A stretch of DNA of 64,000 bases from positions 1 through 64,000 of the forward strand of contig NZ_WUAF01000011.1 in NCBI RefSeq assembly GCF_009800965.1, given 5' to 3'. This DNA comes from Cognatazoarcus halotolerans. Its GTDB lineage: Bacteria > Pseudomonadota > Gammaproteobacteria > Burkholderiales > Rhodocyclaceae. This document shows positions 55,285-62,737 of the stretch, piece by piece (the first letter of the stretch is position 1; every line of letters begins with the position of its first letter). The notes under the pieces are model-generated. The model saw only the letters and a program-made list of their open reading frames with translations, was not told where the DNA came from and did no database searches. The position numbers and the translations under genes were made by a program.

Positions 55285-56157
55285 ATGGCGAAGCGGCTGA
55301 AATTCGATGAGTCGGGTGATAGTGACGATCTGCAGGCATTGTTTGACAGCATTGCCTCCAGCCCGGTCAAACCCCGACTCGAAGTGATCAATGACGTCAC
55401 CGCTTCCGGCGATGATGACGAACTCCAGTCGCTGTTCGACTCGGTTGCTGCAGAGTTTGGTGACATGCCTGCCGCCGGCGAAGATCAAGCGGGCGGTGCA
55501 GAGGCACTGGCCTCGGCGGAGAGTCTGGATCACGCCCACGCGCCGGAGCAGGTGGGCGATGCCGTCTTCAATCGCATTGGCCACATGACGCGGCAACTTC
55601 ACGACACCTTGCGCGAGCTCGGTTACGACCAGGCGTTGCAGCAGGCGGCCGAGTCGATTCCGGACGCACGCCAGCGGCTTCTGTACATCTCGCAGATGAC
55701 CGAGCAGGCGGCCAGTCGGGTGCTGAACGCAACCGATATCGCCAAACCGATCCAGGAACGGATCGAAGCGCGTGCCGGTGCACTTCATGCCCGTTGGGAG
55801 TCTGTTTTCGCGAACAAGCTTTCGGCAGACGACTTCAAGACGCTTGCTGTTGAAACCCGGACTTTCCTTGGTGAAACGGTAAAGGACAGCCGGGCCACCA
55901 ATTCGCAGCTGACCGAAATCATGATGGCGCAGGATTTTCAGGATCTGACCGGGCAGGTCATCAAGCGGGTGATCGATCTGGCACAGCGGCTCGAGAGCCA
56001 GTTGCTTCAGGTGTTGATCGAATCAATGCCAGCCGAGCGCAAGGGCGAGAAGTCGTCGAGTCTCATGAACGGCCCGGTGATCAACGCCGCGGGGCGCGAC
56101 GACGTGGTGAGCAGTCAGGAGCAGGTGGACGATCTGCTCGAGAGCTTGGGATTCTGA
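55285..56157 (+). CDS. cheZ: CheZ, CheY-P phosphatase
   Basis: 290 aa. The active-site helix EIMMAQDFQDLTGQVIKRV carries the catalytic Asp and Gln at the same places as E. coli CheZ. The C-terminus DDLLESLGF is the CheY-binding peptide. The N-terminal 65 residues are longer than in E. coli and contain two related acidic helices, DDLQALFDSIA and DELQSLFDSVA. It follows cheY by 36 bp. Confidence 0.95.
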   Translation: MAKRLKFDESGDSDDLQALFDSIASSPVKPRLEVINDVTASGDDDELQSLFDSVAAEFGDMPAAGEDQAGGAEALASAESLDHAHAPEQVGDAVFNRIGHMTRQLHDTLRELGYDQALQQAAESIPDARQRLLYISQMTEQAASRVLNATDIAKPIQERIEARAGALHARWESVFANKLSADDFKTLAVETRTFLGETVKDSRATNSQLTEIMMAQDFQDLTGQVIKRVIDLAQRLESQLLQVLIESMPAERKGEKSSSLMNGPVINAAGRDDVVSSQEQVDDLLESLGF

Positions 56158-56240
56158 TCGGGCGCAAGCCGAATGGTGGCAGCAAGAACACGTGGTTCGC
56201 GCCGTTTGTGTGCGGATAGTGCGGATGGGAGCAAGGGATA

Positions 56241-58136
56241 ATGAGCGATTTCGCCGGAATGGAAGATCTTCTGCAGGATTTCCTCGTCGAAGCGGGGGAC
56301 CTGCTTTCGGGTGTCGACAACAAGCTGGTGGATCTGGAGCGGACGCCGGCGGATCGTGGCCTGCTCAACGATATCTTCCGCGGTTTTCATACCATCAAGG
56401 GTGGTGCGGGTTTCCTGAATGCCACCGAGCTGGTCACCCTGTGCCACCTGACCGAGAACCTCTTCGACAAACTGCGTAACGGTGAGCTCGAAATCTCGAC
56501 CGAGACGATGGATGTCATCCTCGCCGCAACCGGCGTGGTCCGCGACATGTTCGGCAGCCTCGAGGCCGGAAGGCAACCGGCTGCCGCGAGTGCCGAGCTG
56601 ATCGACAAGCTCAAGTGCGCGATCGCAGGTGATCTCGGTGTGGCGCCGGTGAAAGCGATGGACCCGGAGCTCGATACTCCGGCGGCGGGCGAATTGCTCG
56701 ATGCTGGGAGCGGTCCCGATTGGGACCAATTGCACGCGATCGTGACGGGCACTCCGGTCGTGAAGGTCGAAACACCCGTTACCGTCGCCGAGCCGGTACA
56801 TGCCGACGTCGCGGGCAAGACACCGGAACAGATCATCCAGGCAGCGGTGGGGCGGCGTGCCAGCGACAAGCCAGGCTACAGTGGTCCCGGGGGGCGCCGC
56901 GATTCGGAGAAGACTCGCGAGAACTCGATTCGTGTCGATACAACCCGACTCGATCAGGTGCTGAACCTGTCAGGCGAAATCGGCCTCACGAAGAACCGAC
57001 TCAACGCCTTGCGTAGCGATATCCTCAATGGCAAGACCGACACCGAGACGGTGCATGCGCTCGACATCGCGGTAAGTCAGCTCGATCTCCTTGTCTCCGA
57101 CTTGCAGAACGCGGTCATGAAAACCCGCATGCAGCCGATTGGCCGCCTGTTCCAGAAATACCCGCGAATTGCCCGCGATCTCGCCCGCAGTCTCGGCAAG
57201 GATGTGGAGCTGGTGCTGGCTGGCGAGGAAACCGAGATTGACAAGACAATGATCGAGGATCTCTCGGATCCGATCATCCACCTTGTCCGGAACGCGGTCG
57301 ATCACGGTGTCGAGGATGCACCCGAGCGCACAGCCAACGGCAAGCCGCTGAAATCGATGGTGCGTCTTGAGGCACGGCAGGAAGGCGACCACATCGTCAT
57401 CCTGATCGAAGACGACGGGCGCGGCATGAACGCCGAGAAATTGCGCGCCAAGGCGCTCGAAAAAGGCCTCATCACCGATGAAGAGGCCAACATGATGGAC
57501 GAACGCCAGAGCTACAATCTGGTGTTCCTGCCCGGCTTTTCGATGGCAAGCCAGGTTTCGGACGTTTCGGGGCGCGGGGTTGGTATGGACGTTGTCCGCA
57601 CCAACATCCAGAAGCTCAACGGGACCATCGATATCAGCTCGACGCTCGGAAAGGGCACGACTTTCGTGATCAATCTGCCACTCACGCTCGCAATCCTGCC
57701 GGTCTTGCTGGTGCGGGTCGGAGAGCAGCCGCTGGCGGTACCGCTATCGATGGTTCGCGAAATCTTGCCGATCGAGATCGAGCAGGTGCAGGAAGTGGGC
57801 GGGCGCGCCACGATGGTGGTGCGTGGCGAGGTGCTCCCGATCCTCCCGCTGGCGACCATGCTCGGCTGGGAGATCGATCAGACTCCTGAATACGGCGTGC
57901 TGATGCAGGCAGCGGAACACAGCTTCATCCTCGCCATCGACAGCTTTGCGGGGCGCGAAGACGCGGTGATCAAATCGCTGGATGATTTCCGGCCCAAGGG
58001 CGTTGCCGGTGTGACGACGCTGTCGAATGGACAGATCGTGCTGATTCTCGACATGAAGGAACTTCTTGGATCGCAGGGCGAGCAACGTGGTCTGCCCCGC
58101 AGCCGGTTGATCCGGCAGGTGCCCATGGCGGCCTGA
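56241..58136 (+). CDS. cheA: CheA histidine kinase (second copy, 631 aa)
   Basis: HPt domain with phospho-His50 in GFHTIKGGAGF, an Ala/Pro-rich linker without an obvious P2 domain, dimerisation region about 230-300, HATPase with NAVDHGVED, DDGRGM and GRGVGMDVV, and a C-terminal CheW-like domain. It is shorter than the first copy by about 100 residues, mainly lacking the linker repeats. It ends the cheV-cheV-cheY-cheZ-cheA unit before a hairpin terminator. Confidence 0.95.
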   Translation: MSDFAGMEDLLQDFLVEAGDLLSGVDNKLVDLERTPADRGLLNDIFRGFHTIKGGAGFLNATELVTLCHLTENLFDKLRNGELEISTETMDVILAATGVVRDMFGSLEAGRQPAAASAELIDKLKCAIAGDLGVAPVKAMDPELDTPAAGELLDAGSGPDWDQLHAIVTGTPVVKVETPVTVAEPVHADVAGKTPEQIIQAAVGRRASDKPGYSGPGGRRDSEKTRENSIRVDTTRLDQVLNLSGEIGLTKNRLNALRSDILNGKTDTETVHALDIAVSQLDLLVSDLQNAVMKTRMQPIGRLFQKYPRIARDLARSLGKDVELVLAGEETEIDKTMIEDLSDPIIHLVRNAVDHGVEDAPERTANGKPLKSMVRLEARQEGDHIVILIEDDGRGMNAEKLRAKALEKGLITDEEANMMDERQSYNLVFLPGFSMASQVSDVSGRGVGMDVVRTNIQKLNGTIDISSTLGKGTTFVINLPLTLAILPVLLVRVGEQPLAVPLSMVREILPIEIEQVQEVGGRATMVVRGEVLPILPLATMLGWEIDQTPEYGVLMQAAEHSFILAIDSFAGREDAVIKSLDDFRPKGVAGVTTLSNGQIVLILDMKELLGSQGEQRGLPRSRLIRQVPMAA

Positions 58137-58162
58137 CCAACCCTGGCCGTTTCCCCCGGCTG

Positions 58163-58195
58163 GCGACCTGCGTCACGCTTTGTGACGGAGGTCGC
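58163..58195 (+). terminator. Terminator-like hairpin after second cheA
   Basis: GCGACCT with AGGTCGC encloses an inner GTCAC/GTGAC stem and a GCTTT loop. The downstream T content is modest (TTGTCTG). Confidence 0.65.
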
Positions 58196-58309
58196 TTGTC
58201 TGTGTGTGCCTGTCTGACCTAGGATCCTCCCCATTGGTGCCGTTCCGCGGCCGGGTTCCGGTTTTCTCCGGCACGCGCGGCGCCGTCAATCTGGCATACG
58301 GGGCGGATC

Positions 58310-58618
58310 TTGACGGACTTTGACTTCGATCATTGGTGTGAGCTGGCTTGCCGCGAACCCGCGCGGTACTACCGCGAGCGCGACCGGGTGATTTCGGAGT
58401 TCATCGATGCTCATCCGGCCGAGGAGGCAGAACGGCTGCGCGAGCTGCAGGCGCATGTCGATGCGACCCGCGCTCTGGCCGGGGTGCCTCTGAAGGCAAC
58501 GCGTCAACTGCTCGGTCTGATAGAAGACCGTCTCGAAGCGATGCGCGATCGCTTGCTTGAGCTGCAGCGGGAAACCGAGCAGTTGTCCCGATCCTTGAAG
58601 CAAGGGCCTCACAAGTAA
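58310..58618 (+). CDS. DUF3135 family protein
   Basis: 102 aa starting at TTG 58310, with GGGGCGG upstream. FDHWCELACREPARYYRERDRVI is typical of DUF3135, followed by long helices (LLELQRETEQLSRSL). Function unknown. It is convergent with transaldolase across 47 bp. Confidence 0.82.
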   Translation: MTDFDFDHWCELACREPARYYRERDRVISEFIDAHPAEEAERLRELQAHVDATRALAGVPLKATRQLLGLIEDRLEAMRDRLLELQRETEQLSRSLKQGPHK

Positions 58619-58665
58619 ACCGTTGCGCCGGGTCTTGCTGCATCGCCCGGGCGATGCCGGTTCGG

Positions 58666-59742
58666 TCAGGCAGTCGTCGCCAGCAGGGTCTCGAACGCGA
58701 CTTCGAACTGCCGTAGCCCGTCGGCCTTGAGTTCTTCGCCGACTGCGTTCATGTCTATGCCGAGCGCTTCCAGTTGGGTGAACTGGGACTCGGCCCGTGA
58801 CAGATCCTTGGTGATGGTCTCGGCGACCTTGCCGTGATCGCGAAGGGCCGCAAGGGTTGCGTCGGGCACGGTGTTGACCGTTTCCTTTCCGATCAGCGGC
58901 TCGACGTAAAGCAGATCGTCGTAGCTGGGATTCTTGGTGCCGGTGCTGGCCCACAGCAATTGCTGCGGACGCGCACCTGCATTGAGCAGATCGGCGAATT
59001 CAGGGCCGTGAAAGCGCGTGAGATAGCGCTGGTAGGCGAGCTTTGCCATCGCCACCGCGCTGTAGCCACACAGTGTGGTGGCATCGCCACCGAGCGCCTC
59101 GAGCCGCTTGTCGACCAGAGTGTCCACCCGGCTCAGGAAAACGCTTGCGACCGACTTTACGCTCGAGATATCTCCGCCGGACTGACGCAGCTGTTCAATG
59201 CCCCTGATGTACGCCTGGCCAACCGCGTCCACATCTGCAAGCGAAAACATGAGCGTGACGTTGATGCTGACCCCCTCGCCAATCAGGGTCTGGATGGCGT
59301 GGATGCCGGCGTTGGTGGCAGGAATCTTGATCAGTACGTTTGGACGGTCGACCGCCTCACGCAGACGTCTTGCCGCGGCAACGGTTCCGGCCTCGTCGTT
59401 TGCCAGTGCTGGTGAAACCTCGAGGCTGACGTAACCCGCGTCGCCACGCGAACGATCGAACACCGGCGCCAGCATGTCGCACGCGCGTTGCACGTCGGTA
59501 ACGGCGAGTCGTTCGTAGCGTGCTTCAGCCGACAGGTCCTTCTCCTTGAGCGCCTCGAGCTCTTCCGCATAGTAGCGACCCGCCGTGATCGCCTTCTGGA
59601 AGATTGCCGGATTGGTGGTGACGCCGGCAAGACCGTCGTCTGCAATCAGGCTGGCGAGTTCGCCGTCGTTCAGAAGGGTCCGGGAGAGGTTGTCGAGCCA
59701 GATTTGCTGGCCGCGTTTTCGTACTTCGAGAAGAGGGTTCAT
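58666..59742 (-). CDS. tal: Transaldolase
   Basis: 358 aa, pentose phosphate pathway enzyme moving a dihydroxyacetone unit. GVTTNPAIFQKA, the Schiff-base Lys in NVLIKIPATNAG, GVSINVTLMFSL and WASTGTKNPSYDD are present; this is the long TalB/Tal-Pgi-type variant seen in actinobacteria and some proteobacteria. The gene lies 138 bp after truC on the same strand. Confidence 0.93.
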   Translation of the reverse strand: MNPLLEVRKRGQQIWLDNLSRTLLNDGELASLIADDGLAGVTTNPAIFQKAITAGRYYAEELEALKEKDLSAEARYERLAVTDVQRACDMLAPVFDRSRGDAGYVSLEVSPALANDEAGTVAAARRLREAVDRPNVLIKIPATNAGIHAIQTLIGEGVSINVTLMFSLADVDAVGQAYIRGIEQLRQSGGDISSVKSVASVFLSRVDTLVDKRLEALGGDATTLCGYSAVAMAKLAYQRYLTRFHGPEFADLLNAGARPQQLLWASTGTKNPSYDDLLYVEPLIGKETVNTVPDATLAALRDHGKVAETITKDLSRAESQFTQLEALGIDMNAVGEELKADGLRQFEVAFETLLATTA

Positions 59743-59880
59743 GGCAATGCGCTGGACTACGGTAATGAAGTATTGTGCATCGAAAAGTGTGACGGGCGAA
59801 AGTTGTCATGTCTGTCGGTGCGAACCCTTCCGCGGGCGGTGACGCCAGACCCGCTCCGGCGGACGCTCCCGGGTCCTTGG

Positions 59881-60639
59881 TCAGCCGTTGATCGACCGGT
59901 TGTTCCGCCAGCTGACCGGAAGTGCTTCGGTCCAGCCAAGGCGACCGAGCAATGCAGAAAAATCCTCGGATGGCGGGGCTGTCAGCAAGACCGGTTTCCC
60001 GCTTGCCGGGTGGGTAAACGTCATTTCGACGCAGGCCAGAAGCAGTCGGTGACTGTCCAGCCTTTCCTGGAAGCTGCGGTTGTGTATGCCCTTGCCGAAG
60101 GTTGCGTCACCAATGATCGGGTGCGCGATATGTTTCATGTGGCGCCTGAGCTGATGGCGCCGTCCGGTCTTCGGTGCGAGGGCCAGCAGCGCATAACGGC
60201 TACGCGGATAGCGGTCGATCGCCCAAGGGAGTTCGATGGTCGCAAGGCGGGTGAAGTCGGTGATTGCCGGCTGAGGCGCATCGCTGGCTGCATGACGGGA
60301 CCTTTCGGCATCGTCGCGACGGCGGCTCAAGGGGTAGTCGATGTGGCCCGTGGCAGCTGGGTGCCCGCGCACCACGGCGAGGTAGTGCTTGATCACTGCC
60401 CGGGACTCGAACTGGCTGCCGAGCAGGGCCGCCGTGCTGCGGTCCAGCGCAAAAACCAGGATGCCCGAGGTCCCCTTGTCGAGGCGGTGCACCGGGTGAA
60501 CATGCTGGCCGATCTGGTCACGCAGCAACTGGACCGCAAAGCGGGTTTCGTTGCGGTCCAGTTCGCTGCGATGAACCAACAGACCGGCCGGCTTGTGAAT
60601 GGCGATGATATGTTCATCGCGGAACAGGATGGGTAGCAC
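59881..60639 (-). CDS. truC: TruC, tRNA pseudouridine-65 synthase
   Basis: 252 aa RluA-family enzyme. The catalytic Asp is in VHRLDKGTSGIL, and AIHKPAGLLVHRSEL and KTGRRHQLRRHMKHIAHPIIGD match TruC, which modifies U65 of tRNA. It follows moeA by 39 bp on the same strand, so the two may be cotranscribed. Confidence 0.92.
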   Translation of the reverse strand: MLPILFRDEHIIAIHKPAGLLVHRSELDRNETRFAVQLLRDQIGQHVHPVHRLDKGTSGILVFALDRSTAALLGSQFESRAVIKHYLAVVRGHPAATGHIDYPLSRRRDDAERSRHAASDAPQPAITDFTRLATIELPWAIDRYPRSRYALLALAPKTGRRHQLRRHMKHIAHPIIGDATFGKGIHNRSFQERLDSHRLLLACVEMTFTHPASGKPVLLTAPPSEDFSALLGRLGWTEALPVSWRNNRSING

Positions 60640-60678
60640 TGCGGGTGGTGCTTCAAGTGGGCCGGTGCGTCCGGGTGG

Positions 60679-61932
60679 TCAGGAAAATCCCTCGAAGAGC
60701 TGAACCTGGACTGCGCTCCCCGGGGCGACGTTGGCCGACGACTCTGGCAGGACGATGAAGCAGTTGGCTTCCGACATCGAGCGCAGCACGCCCGAGCCCT
60801 GCGCCCCGGTTGGTTCGACCTTCCAGCCACCTTCGCTGCGGTGCAGGCTTGCACGTATGAACTCGCGACGTCCGGGTTGCTTGCGGATGTGACCGGTGCA
60901 TTCAGCCTCGAGCAATGGGCGCTCGGGCAACGGCGCTACACCCATCAGCTTGAGCAGGGCATCCAGTACGAACTGGTAGTAAGTGACCATGACCGCAACG
61001 GGATTGCCGGGAAGGCCGAAGAGCAGGGTGGTCCCGATCTTTCCGAAAGCCATCGGCCGGCCCGGCTTGATGTTGATCTTCCAGAAGGCGACGTCACCGA
61101 GTTTCTGCAGCAGCGCTTTGATGAAATCTGCCTCGCCGACCGAAACGCCACCGCTGGTGAGAATGACGTCGGCGCTGGCCGCCGCATCGACAAGAGCCTT
61201 CTCGAGTGCGGCAGGTTGATCCGGAATCACGCCCATGTCGAGCAGCTCGCAATCGAGATGGCTCAGAACGCCAAAGAGTATGTAGCGATTGCTGTCGTAT
61301 ATCTGCCCCGGCGCGAGGGGAGACCCGATCGACGCGATCTCGTCGCCGGTGGAAAAGAACGCAACCCTCAAGCGCCGCCGTACCTTGACCTCCGCGATAC
61401 CCAGTGAGGCGATCAAGCCAAGTTCGGCCGGGCCCAGCCGCTTGCCGCTCGGCAGTGCCACGGCGCCCTGTGCCAGATCCTCTCCCGCGCGCCGGATGTT
61501 CTGTCCCGAACGCTGCCCGGCCGGGATGATCACTTCCGAATTCTCGGTCCGCGTAATCTCCTGTACGACGACGCAGTCTGCTCCGCGCGGCAGCACGGCG
61601 CCGGTCATCACCCGTACCGCCTGCCCCTTGCCGATCAATCCCGAGAATGGCACGCCGGCGAGCGCAGTACCGACCACGCCGAGCCGGGTCTCGGCGTCTT
61701 CCAGCAGATCGGCGGCCCGGACGGCGTATCCGTCCATCGCCGAATTGTCATGGGCCGGTACGTTGAACGGTGCGATCACGTCTTCGGCAAGAACCCGGCC
61801 CAGCCCGGTGCGAACCGGCACGCTGCACCAGCCTTCGATGGGGGTGATGCCGTCGAGGATTGCACGTCGCGCATCATCCACCGAAAGTGACTGGCGGTCG
61901 GGCTTCAGCGCTGGAGCCGGGTTTGCTTGCAT
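60679..61932 (-). CDS. moeA: MoeA, molybdopterin molybdenumtransferase
   Basis: 417 aa from ATG 61932. It inserts molybdate, or in some homologues tungstate, into adenylylated molybdopterin. N-terminal SLSVDDARRAILDGITP, NVPAHDNSAMDGYAVRAADL, and the MPT-binding GGVSVGEADF are clear; GLPGNPVAVMVTYYQFV closes the core. Its position back to back with aorA/aorB suggests it serves the tungsten/molybdenum cofactor of the oxidoreductase, though a general role cannot be excluded. Confidence 0.94.
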   Translation of the reverse strand: MQANPAPALKPDRQSLSVDDARRAILDGITPIEGWCSVPVRTGLGRVLAEDVIAPFNVPAHDNSAMDGYAVRAADLLEDAETRLGVVGTALAGVPFSGLIGKGQAVRVMTGAVLPRGADCVVVQEITRTENSEVIIPAGQRSGQNIRRAGEDLAQGAVALPSGKRLGPAELGLIASLGIAEVKVRRRLRVAFFSTGDEIASIGSPLAPGQIYDSNRYILFGVLSHLDCELLDMGVIPDQPAALEKALVDAAASADVILTSGGVSVGEADFIKALLQKLGDVAFWKINIKPGRPMAFGKIGTTLLFGLPGNPVAVMVTYYQFVLDALLKLMGVAPLPERPLLEAECTGHIRKQPGRREFIRASLHRSEGGWKVEPTGAQGSGVLRSMSEANCFIVLPESSANVAPGSAVQVQLFEGFS

Positions 61933-62001
61933 GTTCGAACGGATCCTGAGATGTCTGCCGGGCGTGAGGTTTCGAGCGGTCCGGCAAGATGGTTTCGGAA
62001 G

Positions 62002-62017
62002 TGCGATAAATATCACA
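62002..62017 (+). promoter_or_regulatory. CRP/FNR-family site upstream of aorA
   Basis: TGCGATAAATATCACA matches the CRP consensus TGTGA-N6-TCACA in 9 of 10 positions. Its centre is about 93 bp upstream of the start predicted from the sigma-70 promoter at 62069-62096, close to the class I position -92.5. Regulator identity is inferred only. It lies in the 316-bp gap between moeA and aorA, which holds no other gene. Confidence 0.5.
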
Positions 62018-62068
62018 CATTGCCGGTTTGCAGGGACGTGCCGAATACCGTTGAAACCCTCATGGGCA

Positions 62069-62096
62069 TTGACAATGGAACACTCGCGCGTATTCT
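62069..62096 (+). promoter_or_regulatory. Sigma-70 type promoter of aorAB
   Basis: Perfect -35 TTGACA (62069-62074), 16-bp spacer, -10 TATTCT (62091-62096, 4 of 6). The start would be near 62103, giving a leader of about 145 nt before aorA. Confidence 0.6.
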
Positions 62097-62248
62097 GGGA
62101 ATTCCTATCCGTGTCGGTCGCGTTCGTTCCGCGCAGCGCCACGGGCGAGGGGAGAATGAGCGGGCGATCAATGCAGGCGCGCGCAGTGCCGAAGGTCCGA
62201 CAGAGACCATGAGCCCGAACCAGACGTCACTAAAGGAGGCATTGGTCC

Positions 62249-62725
62249 ATGTGGAAATCCCTGCACATCGATCCGGCCAAATGCACTGGTTGCCTGCAGT
62301 GCGAGATGGCCTGCTCATATGAGCACACCGGCGTTATCAACCCCGCCAAATCCCGTATCAAGATCTTCGATTTCGAACACGAGGGCCGCAAGGTGCCCTA
62401 CACGTGTACCCAGTGCACCGAGGCGTGGTGTCTCAATGCCTGCCCGGTCGACGCCATCCGCGTTGATCTGTCGACCGGCGCAAAGGTGGTCGACGAGGAC
62501 ATCTGCGTTGGCTGCAAGGTGTGCACGATCGCCTGCCCGTTCGGAACGATCAATTACAACCAGGACACCGGCAAGGTCCAGAAATGCGACCTCTGCGGTG
62601 ACAATCCCGCTTGTGCGACTGCCTGCCCCACGGGTGCCATCACTTACGTGAATGCCGACTGGACCGGACTCGACCGGATGCGCCAGTGGGCCGCCAGGGC
62701 CAATACCGCGGTTGCGGTTGAATAG
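62249..62725 (+). CDS. aorA: AorA, ferredoxin-like electron-transfer subunit of aldehyde oxidoreductase
   Basis: 158 aa polyferredoxin with four four-cysteine clusters: the first is C12, C15, C18, C22; the others are visible in CTQCTEAWCLNACP, CVGCKVCTIACP and CDLCGDNPACATACP. This gives room for four [4Fe-4S] clusters. It is the small subunit partner of tungsten AOR in Aromatoleum-type organisms (family knowledge). AAAGGAGGC lies 9 nt before the ATG. aorB starts 12 bp after its stop. Confidence 0.93.
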   Translation: MWKSLHIDPAKCTGCLQCEMACSYEHTGVINPAKSRIKIFDFEHEGRKVPYTCTQCTEAWCLNACPVDAIRVDLSTGAKVVDEDICVGCKVCTIACPFGTINYNQDTGKVQKCDLCGDNPACATACPTGAITYVNADWTGLDRMRQWAARANTAVAVE

Positions 62726-62737
62726 GAGGGCGCGATC

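Noticed and set aside
59488..60636. 382-aa plus-strand ORF over tal and truC
   Set aside because: It is antisense to two enzymes with intact catalytic motifs and shows no family resemblance.
61927..62322. Plus-strand ORF of 131 aa in the moeA/aorA gap
   Set aside because: It runs through the aorA promoter and into aorA in another frame, with no recognisable protein features.
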